From assembly GCA_023397655.1 (NCBI GenBank), contig JAEWTW010000029.1, positions 1 through 43,729 of the forward strand: DNA of 43,729 bases, written 5' to 3'. The notes under the pieces are model-generated. The model made no database searches. It saw nothing but the letters and a program-made list of their open reading frames with translations, and was not told where the DNA came from. Positions 23,101 to 30,155 of this stretch are shown here, piece by piece; the stretch's first letter is position 1, and each line of letters begins with the position of its first letter. The position numbers and the translations under genes are program-made. Source of the DNA: Bacillota bacterium (GTDB taxonomy: Bacteria; Bacillota; Clostridia; Christensenellales; SZUA-584).

Positions 23101-24048
23101 ATGGTGGGACGCGTACTCGACATACAGAAGCTTTCCACCGAAGACGGGCCGGGCATCCGCACGACGGTGTTTTTCAAGGGCTGCAACTTAAAATGCGCAT
23201 GGTGCCACAACCCGGAGAGCATACCGCCGCAGAGTCAGTCGGTATGGGTGAAAGCCCGCTGCATCGGCTGCGGCTGCTGCGTGAAAGCGTGCGAAACCGG
23301 CGCTCTGACATTCACCGAAACTGGCGCGGAGGTGGACCGGAATCAATGCAGCGGCTGTCTGAAGTGCGCGGAAAGCTGTCCGACGGGAGCGATGGATCGC
23401 AAGGGCATTACTTATACGGTGGATGCGCTGGCGGCGGAACTGCTTAAGGACAGAGCCTATTTCGAGAAAAGCGGCGGCGGCGTGACAGCGTCAGGCGGCG
23501 AACCACTGCTGCAGGCGGCGTTCGTACGCGAGCTGTTTCAGCGGCTGCGTGAAGCGGGCGTGCATACCGCGCTGGATACCGCGGCGCATATGCCGTTTGA
23601 GACGCTGTCGCAGGTGCTGGAAACCAGCAGCATGCTGCTGCTCGACCTCAAGCTGATGGACGATGGGGAGCACCGGCGGCTGACAGATGTTGGTAACGCG
23701 CGCATACTGGAAAACGCGGTAAAAGCGGCGGAGTATGCGCAGCGTCAGGGTATTGAGCTCTGGGTGCGAACACCTGTGATCCCCGGTGCGACGGACAGCG
23801 CGGAGAACATCGCCGCTATCGGGCAGTTCATTGCGAGAAACATGGCGGGCGCAGTGAAGCGCTGGGAGCTATGCGCGTTCAACAACCTCTGCCGGGACAA
23901 ATACGAACGGCTGGGACAAAGCTGGGAATACAAAGAAACGCCGCTGATGCGGCGGGCGGATATGGAACGGCTGTACGCGGCGGCTGTCAAAAGTACCGGA
24001 ATACCGGGGCTGTCCGTATGGACGGGCGCGGTGCGCCGTGAAGAATGA
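23101..24048 (+). CDS. Glycyl-radical enzyme activating protein (radical SAM)
   Basis: A 315-residue enzyme that uses S-adenosylmethionine to place the radical on Gly807 of the preceding enzyme. The SAM cluster is CNLKCAWC (Cys28, Cys32, Cys35). An inserted ferredoxin domain (about 50-100) has two further 4Fe-4S motifs, CIGCGCCVKAC (Cys54, 57, 60, 64) and CSGCLKCAESCP (Cys83, 86, 89, 93). This two-cluster insert marks activases of non-PFL glycyl radical enzymes. SGGEPLL binds the SAM amino group. Only three bases separate it from the enzyme gene, whose last codons contain its GAGG ribosome-binding site. Confidence 0.96.
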   Translation: MVGRVLDIQKLSTEDGPGIRTTVFFKGCNLKCAWCHNPESIPPQSQSVWVKARCIGCGCCVKACETGALTFTETGAEVDRNQCSGCLKCAESCPTGAMDRKGITYTVDALAAELLKDRAYFEKSGGGVTASGGEPLLQAAFVRELFQRLREAGVHTALDTAAHMPFETLSQVLETSSMLLLDLKLMDDGEHRRLTDVGNARILENAVKAAEYAQRQGIELWVRTPVIPGATDSAENIAAIGQFIARNMAGAVKRWELCAFNNLCRDKYERLGQSWEYKETPLMRRADMERLYAAAVKSTGIPGLSVWTGAVRREE

Positions 24049-24064
24049 AAGGAAGGTGCGATAA

Positions 24065-24892
24065 ATGCCGGACAGGATTTCCGAGAAGGCTCAAAAGCTG
24101 TTCGCGTCGGACAGCAAGATCGCTCTGGTGGCGGTGAAGGACGATGAGGGATTTCCGCACATTACGATGCTGAGCACGCTGATGGCAAAGGATGAACGCG
24201 GGCTGATGTTCGGGCAGTTCTGCGAGGGGCTGTCCAAGCAGTTCATACAGCAGCGCCCCAAGGCAGGTTTTCTGCTGATGAGCGTGGACAAGGAGCTCTG
24301 GCGCGGTCGCGCCGTCTTTACCCACACTGAGACAACGGGTGCCGAGTTCGACATCATGAACAACAAGCCGCTGTTCCGATACAATACATATTTCGGCATC
24401 GGGCGGGTGTATTATCTGGACCTGACTGATATGACGGATAAAGAATCGCTTGATATGAGCGCGATCATACGCGGCGCGCTGCTGACGCGGCTGAAAAAGG
24501 GCAGCGTGCACGGCAATAACAACGGAGCGCTGGGGCATATTTCCCGCGGCATCTCTGACGGTTTATCCAATCTCAAGTTCATTGCCGCCGAGGATGAAGA
24601 AGGCTTCTGCCGCATCACGCCCGTGATACGGGCGGCTTCCGCGGACAGTGGACGGATCGTGTTCACGGGCAAGCCCTATTCGGATGAACTGAGGAGATTG
24701 CAGCCGGGGCAGAAGGTATCCGTGTTCGCGATGAAAATGTCGCTGGAGTCCGTACTGATCAAGGGCGTTTATCGCGGTGTACAGAAGGGGCTTTGCGTGG
24801 TCGATGCGGAGAAGGTCTATAACCCGCTGATGCCGGTGCCGGGGTACATATTCCCCAAAGCGCCACTTCAGACAGTTACAGATTTTATTTAG
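24065..24892 (+). CDS. Tandem split-barrel (pyridoxamine 5'-phosphate oxidase-like) protein
   Basis: A 275-residue protein, third gene of the glycyl radical operon (16 bases after the activase, with AAGGAAGG before the ATG). The first half (about residues 10-100) has the FMN-binding split-barrel pattern: IALVAVKDDEGFPHITMLST, then GLMFGQF, then KAGFLLM. The second half (about 175-260) repeats it: KFIAAEDEEGFCRITPVIRA, then RIVFTGKP, then KVSVFAM. It therefore looks like an internal duplication, one chain making the dimer that flavin enzymes of this fold usually form. The N-terminal helix and strand order suit a flavin or heme-binding reductase. What it does for the glycyl radical pathway is not known. 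Confidence 0.75.
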   Translation: MPDRISEKAQKLFASDSKIALVAVKDDEGFPHITMLSTLMAKDERGLMFGQFCEGLSKQFIQQRPKAGFLLMSVDKELWRGRAVFTHTETTGAEFDIMNNKPLFRYNTYFGIGRVYYLDLTDMTDKESLDMSAIIRGALLTRLKKGSVHGNNNGALGHISRGISDGLSNLKFIAAEDEEGFCRITPVIRAASADSGRIVFTGKPYSDELRRLQPGQKVSVFAMKMSLESVLIKGVYRGVQKGLCVVDAEKVYNPLMPVPGYIFPKAPLQTVTDFI

Positions 24893-24896
24893 TCTT

Positions 24897-25532
24897 TTAC
24901 TCAGGCTTCGCGAATTGTTTGAGCAGTGATTGGGCATTCTGACGGAGTAAAAGCGTTCTGGCGAGCTTTTGACCGGCTGCAGCAGCCCGTGTAAGCGATT
25001 CCTGACTTTGCAGTACTGCGTCCTTTTCAAAGAGCTTCAGCGCTTTTACGGTGTCAACAACGCGATACCCCAGCGATTCAAGCGGCAGGCGCATGGCATC
25101 AGCGGTAAACCCCATGTCTGCTACGTCAGCCTGTTCGCAGACGGCAATAACGACCGCGTACTTGCCGCCCAAAGCTTCGCCTGGGCTTACCCAGACGGAA
25201 CGGTCCGTTGCGTCGAATGTCTCCAGACAGTAACACCTTTCAAAGAAAGCGCAGACAGACGCAGACACATTATAAAAATGCGTGGGCGAGCCCATGACAA
25301 TTGCATCGGCTTCCATAATCAGCGGGTAGAGAGGCTGCATACCGTCCTGCACGACGCAGCGGCGGGTTTGACTGCAGGCTTCACAGCCCAGGCAGCCACC
25401 GATATCATAATCGTCCAGATAAATTGTCTGCGCTGCAATGCCCTCGTTTTTAACAGCCTGCATGGCTGAGCCGACAAGCGCAGCTGTGTTGCCTTTTTTT
25501 CGCCTGCTTCCGACGATGCCCAGTATTTTCAT
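24897..25532 (-). CDS. Flavodoxin-like NAD(P)H-dependent reductase / iron-sulfur flavoprotein family
   Basis: A 211-residue protein with the FMN-binding motif GSRRKKGNTAAL (about 7-18) and the GSPTHFYNVSASVCAFFERC segment of the NADPH-dependent FMN reductase family. A cluster CLGCEACSQTRRCV (about 47-60) matches the cysteines of iron-sulfur flavoproteins, so a 4Fe-4S cluster may be bound. The ATG at 25532 follows GGAG by six bases; an upstream in-frame start is less well placed. It would move electrons between reduced nicotinamide or ferredoxin and a small acceptor. It converges with the glycyl radical operon, the stops being only four bases apart and without a terminator. Confidence 0.88.
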   Translation of the reverse strand: MKILGIVGSRRKKGNTAALVGSAMQAVKNEGIAAQTIYLDDYDIGGCLGCEACSQTRRCVVQDGMQPLYPLIMEADAIVMGSPTHFYNVSASVCAFFERCYCLETFDATDRSVWVSPGEALGGKYAVVIAVCEQADVADMGFTADAMRLPLESLGYRVVDTVKALKLFEKDAVLQSQESLTRAAAAGQKLARTLLLRQNAQSLLKQFAKPE

Positions 25533-25561
25533 ACCAATCTCCTTTGTCATAGTTATAAACG

Positions 25562-25588
25562 AAAACCGGAGAGCACAACGCTCTCCGG
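25562..25588 (-). terminator. Terminator of the quaternary-amine transporter operon
   Basis: A perfect 9-bp stem CCGGAGAGC / GCTCTCCGG with a five-base loop, followed on the minus strand by TTTT. Confidence 0.88.
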
Positions 25589-25606
25589 CTCGTATATGAG
25601 TCGTTA

Positions 25607-26494
25607 TCAGTCTATCAAACCTTTGTCCTTGAGGGCCTGAGCGGCTACTTCCTTGGGATCTCCACCCTCATCCACGGCCAGGTTGTATTTTTGCATATCT
25701 TCGTCCGTAAACTTATCATTCAGCATATTCAGCGCGTCCACCACCACGGGGTTTGCTTCCGCGTAGTCCTGCTTCATAATAGGCGCGATATAATACGGCG
25801 GGAAGAAGTGCTGGTCGTCAGCCAGATTCACCAGATCGAACTTGGCGATGCGGCCGTCCGTGCTGAACGAAACGTTGACGTCTATCTGGTCGTCCCGCAG
25901 CGCGGCGTATGTGAGGCCCTGGTCCATGGGCATCTCTTGCTTGAATTCGATGCCGTATGCCTCCTTGAGGCCCGGCAGTCCGTCTGTGCGCCCTAAAAAC
26001 TCGTTGTCGCAACCCATGATCATGTCACCGGCATGGGCGACAAGCTCAGTGACCGTGGAGATGCCAAGTGAATCAGCGGTCTCCGCCGTCACGGAAAGCA
26101 CATAGGTATTGTTCCAGCCCATCTCCTTCAGCCACGTGATGCCGTATTGGGATTCAAACTCCTGCTTCACATAATCGTATGTTTCCTGCTGTCCCAGAAC
26201 TTCAGTCTGATCCAGTATCGCCCCGTAAGCCGTACCGGTGAACTCAGGATACACATCGATTTCTCCGTTTTTAAGCGCTTCAAAACAAAGCATTGTACCG
26301 CCAAACTCCGTCACTTCTGTCTTGTAATCGGTTTTGGCTTCTATCAAAACTGAAAGCATCTGACCTGTCAGGCGCTGTTCAGTATAGTTCTTGTGCCCGA
26401 TTCTGACGACGTTGTCCTCTTTTTTTGCGCAGCCGGACAGTACGCCGACCGCAAGCAGCATGACTGCAAGTGTAATGATGATAACTTTTTTCAT
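25607..26494 (-). CDS. Glycine betaine/choline-type substrate-binding lipoprotein (OpuC/QAT family)
   Basis: A 295-residue lipoprotein. After a basic N-terminus and hydrophobic stretch, the lipobox LSGC (Cys near 21) anchors it outside the cell. The mature domain is OpuAC-type: VVRIGHKNYTEQRLTGQML, DVYPEFTGTAYGAIL, and GLTYAALRDDQIDVNVSFSTDGRI, with the tyrosines that usually build the aromatic cage for quaternary amines. Related proteins bind choline, glycine betaine, carnitine or similar compounds. The ATG at 26494 is nine bases after GGAAAGG. Fourth and last gene of its operon, before the terminator. The exact ligand is not readable. Confidence 0.93.
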   Translation of the reverse strand: MKKVIIITLAVMLLAVGVLSGCAKKEDNVVRIGHKNYTEQRLTGQMLSVLIEAKTDYKTEVTEFGGTMLCFEALKNGEIDVYPEFTGTAYGAILDQTEVLGQQETYDYVKQEFESQYGITWLKEMGWNNTYVLSVTAETADSLGISTVTELVAHAGDMIMGCDNEFLGRTDGLPGLKEAYGIEFKQEMPMDQGLTYAALRDDQIDVNVSFSTDGRIAKFDLVNLADDQHFFPPYYIAPIMKQDYAEANPVVVDALNMLNDKFTDEDMQKYNLAVDEGGDPKEVAAQALKDKGLID

Positions 26495-26554
26495 TTTTAC
26501 CAACCTTTCCTCGTTAATATTATGGTTAACGGCCCTAAAGCCGGTAACGGTCTG

Positions 26555-27187
26555 TTATTTCGCCGCGATGCCCTTGGACGTCAGCTTCTTTTCCAGCAGT
26601 CCCAGTATGAAATCGGTCAACAGCGCCAGCACCGCCGCAGATACAGCGCCCGCAATCATCATGGGATAGTTCATCATGCCGATGCCTTGATAAATCAGCG
26701 TACCCAGACCACCCGCGCCGATCAGAGTGGCGATGGTCGCGACGCCGATGCCGGTAACGGTCGCAATGCGCACGCCGCCCATAATGACGGGGATTGCCAG
26801 CGGTGTCTCAACTTTGTAGAGTATCTGCGAACGCGACATGCCCATGCCTCTGGCCGCTTCGATGATGGAAGGGTCTACGTTTTTGATGCCGATATAGGTG
26901 TTTTTGATGATGGGAAGCAGTGCGTATAGGAAAAGCGCGAATATGGCGTTCTTCTCCTTGATGCCCACCAGCGGTATCAGCAGCGCAAACATCGCCAGAC
27001 TGGGTACCGTCTGCAGCACGTTCGCCACGCTGATGATGGTATTGGCCAGTCTTTTGTTTTTGGTGATCAGCATGCCAAGCGGCACTCCGACAATGCAGGC
27101 CAAAGCAACCGCGGTGAATGCCAGGAATACGTGCTCGCCTGTACGGCTTAATATTACGCTCCAGTTTTTTGCTATATATTCAAACAA
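26555..27187 (-). CDS. ABC transporter permease, OpuCB-like
   Basis: A 210-residue membrane protein with five or six helices. The BPD_transp_1 coupling loop EAARGMGMSRSQILYKVETPLAIP is intact. It begins with TTG directly after the ATPase stop; GAGG in the end of that gene is the ribosome-binding site, so the two are coupled. Only one permease gene is present, so it should act as a homodimer, unlike OpuC systems with two permeases. Confidence 0.94.
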   Translation of the reverse strand: MFEYIAKNWSVILSRTGEHVFLAFTAVALACIVGVPLGMLITKNKRLANTIISVANVLQTVPSLAMFALLIPLVGIKEKNAIFALFLYALLPIIKNTYIGIKNVDPSIIEAARGMGMSRSQILYKVETPLAIPVIMGGVRIATVTGIGVATIATLIGAGGLGTLIYQGIGMMNYPMMIAGAVSAAVLALLTDFILGLLEKKLTSKGIAAK

Positions 27188-28324
27188 TTAAAATCCCTCG
27201 CTTTCCGGTATAATCTCTGACAGCACATTGAGGATGCTGGGCTCTGTAATCACGCCAAGAGTAATGCCGTCCTGAACAACGGGGATAAAACGGAGCCTGT
27301 GCAACTCGCGCAGCTTGAGCACCTCAGTCAGTGGTGTGTCGGGCAGGACGGTGGTAACAGCGGTTTTCATGATGTCCTTCATGCGGATTTCATGATTGCC
27401 GGCATTAATCATCTGCCGCCGGCCCACCAGACCCTGCATGATATTATGATCGCTGCCGCTGCGGTCCACCACCACGAGCACCTCGCAGTTTCTTTCACGC
27501 ATCAACTCAATGGCATGTGCCACCGGTCGGTTCATGCCTATACGCACATAATCCTTGTTCATGATGTCCTCGGCCTTGAGCATTTCCGGCGTCTTCCAGA
27601 GTCGTCCGCGGCCCACGAAATTCTCAATAAACTGATCGGCAGGTTTTTTCAGTATGTTCTCCGGCGTATCGTATTGTATGATGTTGCCGTTTTTCATCAC
27701 GGCAATTCTGTCGCCGATTTTGATGGCTTCATCGATATCGTGCGTCACAAAAACGATCGTTTTGTGCAGCTCCTCCTGAAGCTTGAGCAGCTCATTTTGC
27801 AGCTGGTCCTTGGTGATGGGGTCCAGCGCCGAGAATGGTTCGTCCATCAGCACAATGTCCGGATTGTTAGCGAGTGCTCTGGCCACACCAACGCGCTGCT
27901 GCTGTCCTCCGGACAGCTCGTTGGGGTAACGGTTGATATAGTCTTCATGCCTAAGATCGATCATATCCAGCAGCTCGATGGTTCTTTCAGCTGTCTTTTT
28001 CGGATCACTTTTCGTCAGCTGCGGCACCAGAGCAATGTTTTGCCCAACGGTTAAGTGCGGGAACAAGCCCACCTTTTGAATCACATACCCAATGTTGCGG
28101 CGCAGTTCGATGGGGTTGACGCCTCTGATGTTTTTCCCGTCGATCAGAATATCACCGCTGGAGGGCTCCTCCAGACGGTTGATCATCTTCATCGTCGTCG
28201 TTTTGCCGCAACCACTTTCGCCCACGAGCACAACAAGCTCGCCGGCATTAATATTAAGATCAAGATGGTTGACCACCATATCGATGCCATTATAAGTTTT
28301 GCATACGTTGTTTAATTGAATCAT
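27188..28324 (-). CDS. ABC transporter ATP-binding protein with CBS domains (OpuCA/ProV-like)
   Basis: A 378-residue ATPase. Walker A GESGCGKTT, Q-loop YVIQKVGLFPHLT, signature LSGGQQQR, Walker B IVLMDEPFSALDP and H-loop FVTHD lie in the first 240 residues. Two CBS domains follow (about 255-310 and 315-370), which in OpuA-type systems sense ionic strength or nucleotides and gate transport. This architecture is specific to quaternary-amine and osmoprotectant importers. It powers uptake with the next two genes; the short gene at 28335 precedes it by ten bases. Confidence 0.95.
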   Translation of the reverse strand: MIQLNNVCKTYNGIDMVVNHLDLNINAGELVVLVGESGCGKTTTMKMINRLEEPSSGDILIDGKNIRGVNPIELRRNIGYVIQKVGLFPHLTVGQNIALVPQLTKSDPKKTAERTIELLDMIDLRHEDYINRYPNELSGGQQQRVGVARALANNPDIVLMDEPFSALDPITKDQLQNELLKLQEELHKTIVFVTHDIDEAIKIGDRIAVMKNGNIIQYDTPENILKKPADQFIENFVGRGRLWKTPEMLKAEDIMNKDYVRIGMNRPVAHAIELMRERNCEVLVVVDRSGSDHNIMQGLVGRRQMINAGNHEIRMKDIMKTAVTTVLPDTPLTEVLKLRELHRLRFIPVVQDGITLGVITEPSILNVLSEIIPESEGF

Positions 28325-28334
28325 AAGCCTCCCT

Positions 28335-28943
28335 TTACAACCATTTTTTCAGCAGCTCTTTAATCTCGGAGAGAGTCTCCGCTTTCTGTGCACGGTTTTC
28401 TCCCTTATTTCTTGTTTTCACCAGATAGTTGACGATCACAACAACATCCTCGTCTGAAAGCTCCTCGAGATCCGGGGTTTCAACCGCCTCGCTTCGTGCG
28501 CCTGTTTTCTGACTTTCCTTGCGGATAAACTCGATTTCCTCCGCCTGCATCATGAAGGAGTCCGAATCCGTATCCATTCCTTCAATCTGGTGCAGGGCAT
28601 CCTGCATGCTGCTTGCCGAAAAATTAACGCTTTCGAACAGCTTGGAGCTGTTGCGAGAGTACTCGTTCCAGTTTTTCCGGTTGTTCAGATAGGTCGTGAA
28701 AAACCGTATCTCACGCGCCGAAATATGCTCCAGCTTCTTCTCGCTCTCCATGAAAAGCAGCAGATGGATTGACTTTTTGGATATCATATAAACGATAATC
28801 CGCTTGCTCCATGTCCGAAACTTCTCATTAAAAGAGCAGACCGCTTCCAGTATGTCGTCCTGCTTTGACGTAAAATCGATCTGACTGCCCTTTTCTGAGG
28901 GCGTAATCAACTTCAGCGTCATGTCATATATGTTTCTGATCAT
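28335..28943 (-). CDS. Hypothetical protein, 202 residues, first gene of the transporter operon
   Basis: I do not recognise the family. The gene lies between a good promoter and the ATPase gene (ten bases apart) and must be co-transcribed with the transporter. The protein is soluble, highly charged and largely helical, with Lys/Glu-rich coiled-coil-like stretches (about 68-100 and 175-202), an acidic run EELSDED (about 164-170), and two central strands IIVYMIS and SIHLLLFM. It is less GC-rich than its neighbours. Its place resembles that of GbsR/OpcR regulators in osmoprotectant operons, but I see no convincing helix-turn-helix. It could be a sensor or accessory protein. Confidence 0.7.
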   Translation of the reverse strand: MIRNIYDMTLKLITPSEKGSQIDFTSKQDDILEAVCSFNEKFRTWSKRIIVYMISKKSIHLLLFMESEKKLEHISAREIRFFTTYLNNRKNWNEYSRNSSKLFESVNFSASSMQDALHQIEGMDTDSDSFMMQAEEIEFIRKESQKTGARSEAVETPDLEELSDEDVVVIVNYLVKTRNKGENRAQKAETLSEIKELLKKWL

Positions 28944-28979
28944 AACTTCACCGCTTGATTTATTTTGTTTGTTATAAAT

Positions 28980-29009
28980 AGGATAATCATTTTAAAACGG
29001 TTTTGTCAA
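28980..29009 (-). promoter_or_regulatory. Promoter of the transporter operon
   Basis: On the minus strand TTGACA (29009 to 29004), 18 bases, TATCCT (28985 to 28980), 37 bases upstream of the 202-residue gene. The surrounding gap (28944-29190) is strongly AT-rich and holds no gene. Confidence 0.65.
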
Positions 29010-29178
29010 GCCTAAGAAGATTAAATAAGAAGCCAAATAAGAGAATATAAGAGGGAATAAAGGCGAATTAAATTTATTTATATCGTTATTTATCAGAGCC
29101 GGAAAAGCAGGCCGGGCTGAAAGCATATTGTTTAATAATCCGGGAAATGACATGTAGCCAATGAACCGGCTTTTGGTG

Positions 29179-29184
29179 TATAGT
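29179..29184 (+). promoter_or_regulatory. Possible -10 element for a leaderless start
   Basis: TATAGT ends seven bases before the ATG at 29192. No Shine-Dalgarno sequence is visible. Transcription would begin at or near the ATG. No good -35 is present. Confidence 0.35.
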
Positions 29185-29191
29185 GGAACAC

Positions 29192-30145
29192 ATGAAGAGG
29201 TATGACGTGGTGGCTCTGGGGCTTGCCGTGATGGATATACTGGCGTCTCCGGCGGACAAATCTTTATTGGACGGCGGAAAAAATCCGGTCGACAGCATCA
29301 TCGTTGCGCCGGGCGGAGACGCGGCCAATCAGGCGGCGGATCTGGCGCGGCTGGGAAGGTCTGTTGCGCTATGCTGCCGTCTGGGAAGCGACGCGCTCGG
29401 GCGGCTGTTCACTGCGGAGATGGAAGCGACTGGCGTGGATTTGTCGCGGGTGGCGGTATCGGCGGAGTCGGCGACGACCGCTGCAATCGTGCTGATATCG
29501 GCGGACGGGCAGAGGAGCATACTGCACCGTCGCGGCAGCAATTACGATTTTTGCAGAAACGACGTTGATATGGATATGATCGCGGATGCGCGCGCGCTAA
29601 CGGTGGGCAGCTTCTTCGGATGCCCCAAGCTGGATGGGGACGGCATGGAGGAGATACTCGCGCACGCGAAAAGGCACGGTGTAACGACGTTTGCGGATAT
29701 GGCCACCGACAAGATAGGCCTGAAGCTGGATGGACTCAAAGCCTTTTTACCGTATGTGGACTGGTTCCTGCCCAGCGAGGCGGACAGCCTTCACCTGACG
29801 GACGGGCTGGCCTGCGAGGATGCAGCCGAGGCGTTTGCGGACGCGGGGGCGGCAAATGTGGTGATCAAGCTGGGAGAGCGCGGCGCATATGCACGCTGCC
29901 GGGATTATACCGGCTTCGTTCCGGCGTATGTGGTGAACGTAAAGGACACCACCGGTTCGGGCGACGCGTTCTGCACCGGACTGATCCACGGTTTGCTTGA
30001 CGGCAAGGACACTGCGGCGGCGCTGGACTTTGCGTGTGCATGCGGCGCTTTCAATGCGCTGTACATCGGCGCGGCGGCCAGCCAGCTCAATGCACAAAGT
30101 GTCACGGAATTGATGAACAATAATCGCCGGTCGGCGGCGCTTTAA
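29192..30145 (+). CDS. PfkB-family carbohydrate kinase
   Basis: A 317-residue cytosolic sugar kinase of the ribokinase fold. The first PfkB signature is seen in APGGDAANQAADLARLG and the second, with the catalytic base, in DTTGSGDAFCTGLIHGLL (Asp of GSGDAF). RYDVVALGLAVMDILASPAD is the usual N-terminal strand with the sugar-contacting Asp. Fructose, ribose, 2-keto-3-deoxygluconate or a nucleoside are possible substrates; the sequence does not decide. The start is either GTG 29183 or ATG 29192; neither has a good ribosome-binding site. 4-alpha-glucanotransferase follows after ten bases, linking it to alpha-glucan metabolism. Confidence 0.9.
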   Translation: MKRYDVVALGLAVMDILASPADKSLLDGGKNPVDSIIVAPGGDAANQAADLARLGRSVALCCRLGSDALGRLFTAEMEATGVDLSRVAVSAESATTAAIVLISADGQRSILHRRGSNYDFCRNDVDMDMIADARALTVGSFFGCPKLDGDGMEEILAHAKRHGVTTFADMATDKIGLKLDGLKAFLPYVDWFLPSEADSLHLTDGLACEDAAEAFADAGAANVVIKLGERGAYARCRDYTGFVPAYVVNVKDTTGSGDAFCTGLIHGLLDGKDTAAALDFACACGAFNALYIGAAASQLNAQSVTELMNNNRRSAAL

Positions 30146-30155
30146 AGGAGACGGC

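Noticed and set aside
24893..24896. Terminator between the convergent split-barrel and flavoprotein genes
   Set aside because: The stops are four bases apart and no stem with a T tract is present at the junction.
28335..28943. Annotation as a GbsR-type repressor
   Set aside because: Position fits, but no recognisable winged helix-turn-helix is visible.
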